This document shows, one piece after another, positions 5,945 through 6,899 of a stretch of DNA of 6,899 nucleotides. The stretch comes from an uncultured Erysipelotrichaceae bacterium. Its GTDB lineage: Bacteria > Bacillota_I > Bacilli_A > RF39 > UBA660. The stretch is from contig CACXCK010000008.1 in the NCBI GenBank assembly GCA_902766135.1, positions 1 to 6,899 of the forward strand. Reading direction: 5' to 3'. Numbering within the stretch: the first letter of the stretch is position 1; the number at the start of each line of letters is the position of its first letter. Made by a program: the position numbers and the translations under genes. The notes beneath the pieces are model-generated. The model searched no databases. It was not told the origin of the DNA and was given only the letters and a program-made list of their open reading frames with translations.

Positions 5945-6899
5945 CTACTTTTTTAGAACTATTTTTCGATATATTAATTTATATCCCTCAGCTACTACTA
6001 TGATTATTAAAGAAAAGACAAAACTCATCATAATTGTATTAAATGATAAACTATTAATTTTTAAGAATCTCGTTAAAATTGGCACACTAATCATAACTAA
6101 TTGTAATAATATTGCCCCAATAATTGTCATAATTATTAAAGGATTACTTAAAATAGGCGTTTTAAACACACTTTCCTTCTCACTACGACAATTTAAAACA
6201 TGGAAGTTTTGCACGAAAACCATTATTAGCATAATAATACTTCTAGCCGTTAACAAATCATAATTATTATCCATTAGATACTTCCATACTCCAAAAATCA
6301 TAAGTGCAATAGTAAAACCAAATATAAATACTTCCATCATCAAATCTTTGCTAAATAGTGATTCATTAGTTTTCCGAGGCGCCACCTTCATAACATCACT
6401 ACTGCCAGCTTCAAAAGAAAGAGCTATATCTTGAAGACCATCAGTTACAATATTAAGCCATAACAATTGAATAGCTACTAAAGGAAGTTCATATCCAAGT
6501 ACGACAGCAAGTAAATAAAACAATACTTCGGCAATTCCACAAGATAACAAGAATAGTACTATCTTCCTAATATTTGCATAAGCAATTCTTCCTTCTCTAA
6601 CCCCTTCAACAATAGATGTAAAATTATCATCCATAATTATTAAATCAGCCGTATCTATTGCCACATCAGTTCCACTACCCATCGCAACCCCAATATTAGC
6701 ATTCTTAATAGCTGGTGCATCATTTACTCCATCACCAGTCACCGCAACAAATTCACCATTTCTCTTTAATGCTGAAACAATATGTAATTTATCAGTAGGC
6801 GTTACTCTTGAAAAAACCGTCTTACCTTTAATAAATTCATCAAAATTCTTATCTCCCTTTTTTAATTCTCTTTCCAAATCAACACCTGTTGCCACTTCA
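5945..6899 (-). CDS. P2-type (Ca2+-ATPase-like) cation-transporting ATPase, C-terminal part
   Basis: The frame is open to the right edge, so the N-terminus, the phosphorylated DKTGT and the nucleotide-binding domain lie outside. What remains begins in the P domain with FSRVTPTDKLHIV, then the hinge motif TGDGVNDAPAIKNANIGVAM (53-72 of the visible part). Next come the membrane segments of the C-terminal half (about 111-134, 138-160, 186-205, 216-234, 250-274 and 286-306). The M6-like segment reads WLNIVTDGLQDIALSFE and keeps the Asn, Thr and Asp that bind Ca2+ in SERCA. The M5-like segment LLSCGIAEVL keeps the Glu (SERCA Glu771) but has Gly where SERCA has Asn768. The family is certain and P2 placement is likely. 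Ca2+ is the default guess, but the altered M5 site leaves the ion open. The stop is TAG, right after an A6 run, with a terminator downstream. Confidence 0.93.
   Translation of the reverse strand, partial: EVATGVDLERELKKGDKNFDEFIKGKTVFSRVTPTDKLHIVSALKRNGEFVAVTGDGVNDAPAIKNANIGVAMGSGTDVAIDTADLIIMDDNFTSIVEGVREGRIAYANIRKIVLFLLSCGIAEVLFYLLAVVLGYELPLVAIQLLWLNIVTDGLQDIALSFEAGSSDVMKVAPRKTNESLFSKDLMMEVFIFGFTIALMIFGVWKYLMDNNYDLLTARSIIMLIMVFVQNFHVLNCRSEKESVFKTPILSNPLIIMTIIGAILLQLVMISVPILTRFLKINSLSFNTIMMSFVFSLIIIVVAEGYKLIYRKIVLKK

Noticed and set aside
5916..6263. Plus-strand 115-codon frame
   Set aside because: It is the opposite-strand shadow of the conserved P-type ATPase membrane region and has no motifs of its own.
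1..6899. CRISPR array, tRNA, rRNA, insertion sequence or attachment site
   Set aside because: No regularly spaced repeats, cloverleaf-like or rRNA-like segments, transposase motifs or flanking inverted repeats were seen.

Overview
The window is very AT-rich (about a quarter G+C by eye). Every gene I can support lies on the minus strand, so genes read from high to low coordinates. Start sites carry AAGGAG- or AAGGTG-type Shine-Dalgarno sequences, and intrinsic hairpin/T-run terminators are present. All ten Trp codons in the seven main genes are TGG, so the standard bacterial code applies. This fits a low-GC Gram-positive bacterium of the Bacilli/Clostridia type, possibly an uncultured gut or host-associated member. 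I cannot name a genus.

Layout in the direction of transcription. (1) The right edge, 6899-5945, holds the C-terminal third of a P2-type (Ca2+-ATPase-like) cation pump, closed by a hairpin terminator at 5864-5888. (2) At 5832-4860 lies a two-gene unit: a two-TM DUF3592-type membrane protein whose last 8 bases overlap the start of a cytosolic LURP-one/tubby-like beta-barrel protein. A second hairpin terminator at 4824-4847 ends it. (3) At 4618-3173 is a polytopic membrane protein with a C-terminal YdcF/DUF218 domain. Its N-terminal signal anchor is encoded in frame but is separated from the rest by a TGA codon at 4538-4540. (4) At 3050-2262 is a helical protein of unknown function, followed by two adjacent small HExxH zinc-metallopeptidase-like genes. 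One is a 174-residue protein with HEIVH and a WEG motif (2194-1670). The other is a 380-residue protein with M3 (oligoendopeptidase F-like) features (1476-334). (5) The left edge, 1-333, has no intact gene but carries protein-like sequence in one minus-strand frame interrupted by several stops, probably a decayed gene.

The genes do not form an obvious pathway. The envelope theme (cation pump, DUF3592, YdcF-type) is common. The two tandem leaderless gluzincins and the helical protein look like accessory cytosolic genes. The points most worth checking are the in-frame TGA in the YdcF gene, the tandem short gluzincins, the remnant at the left edge, and a possible +1-frame tail after the ATPase.
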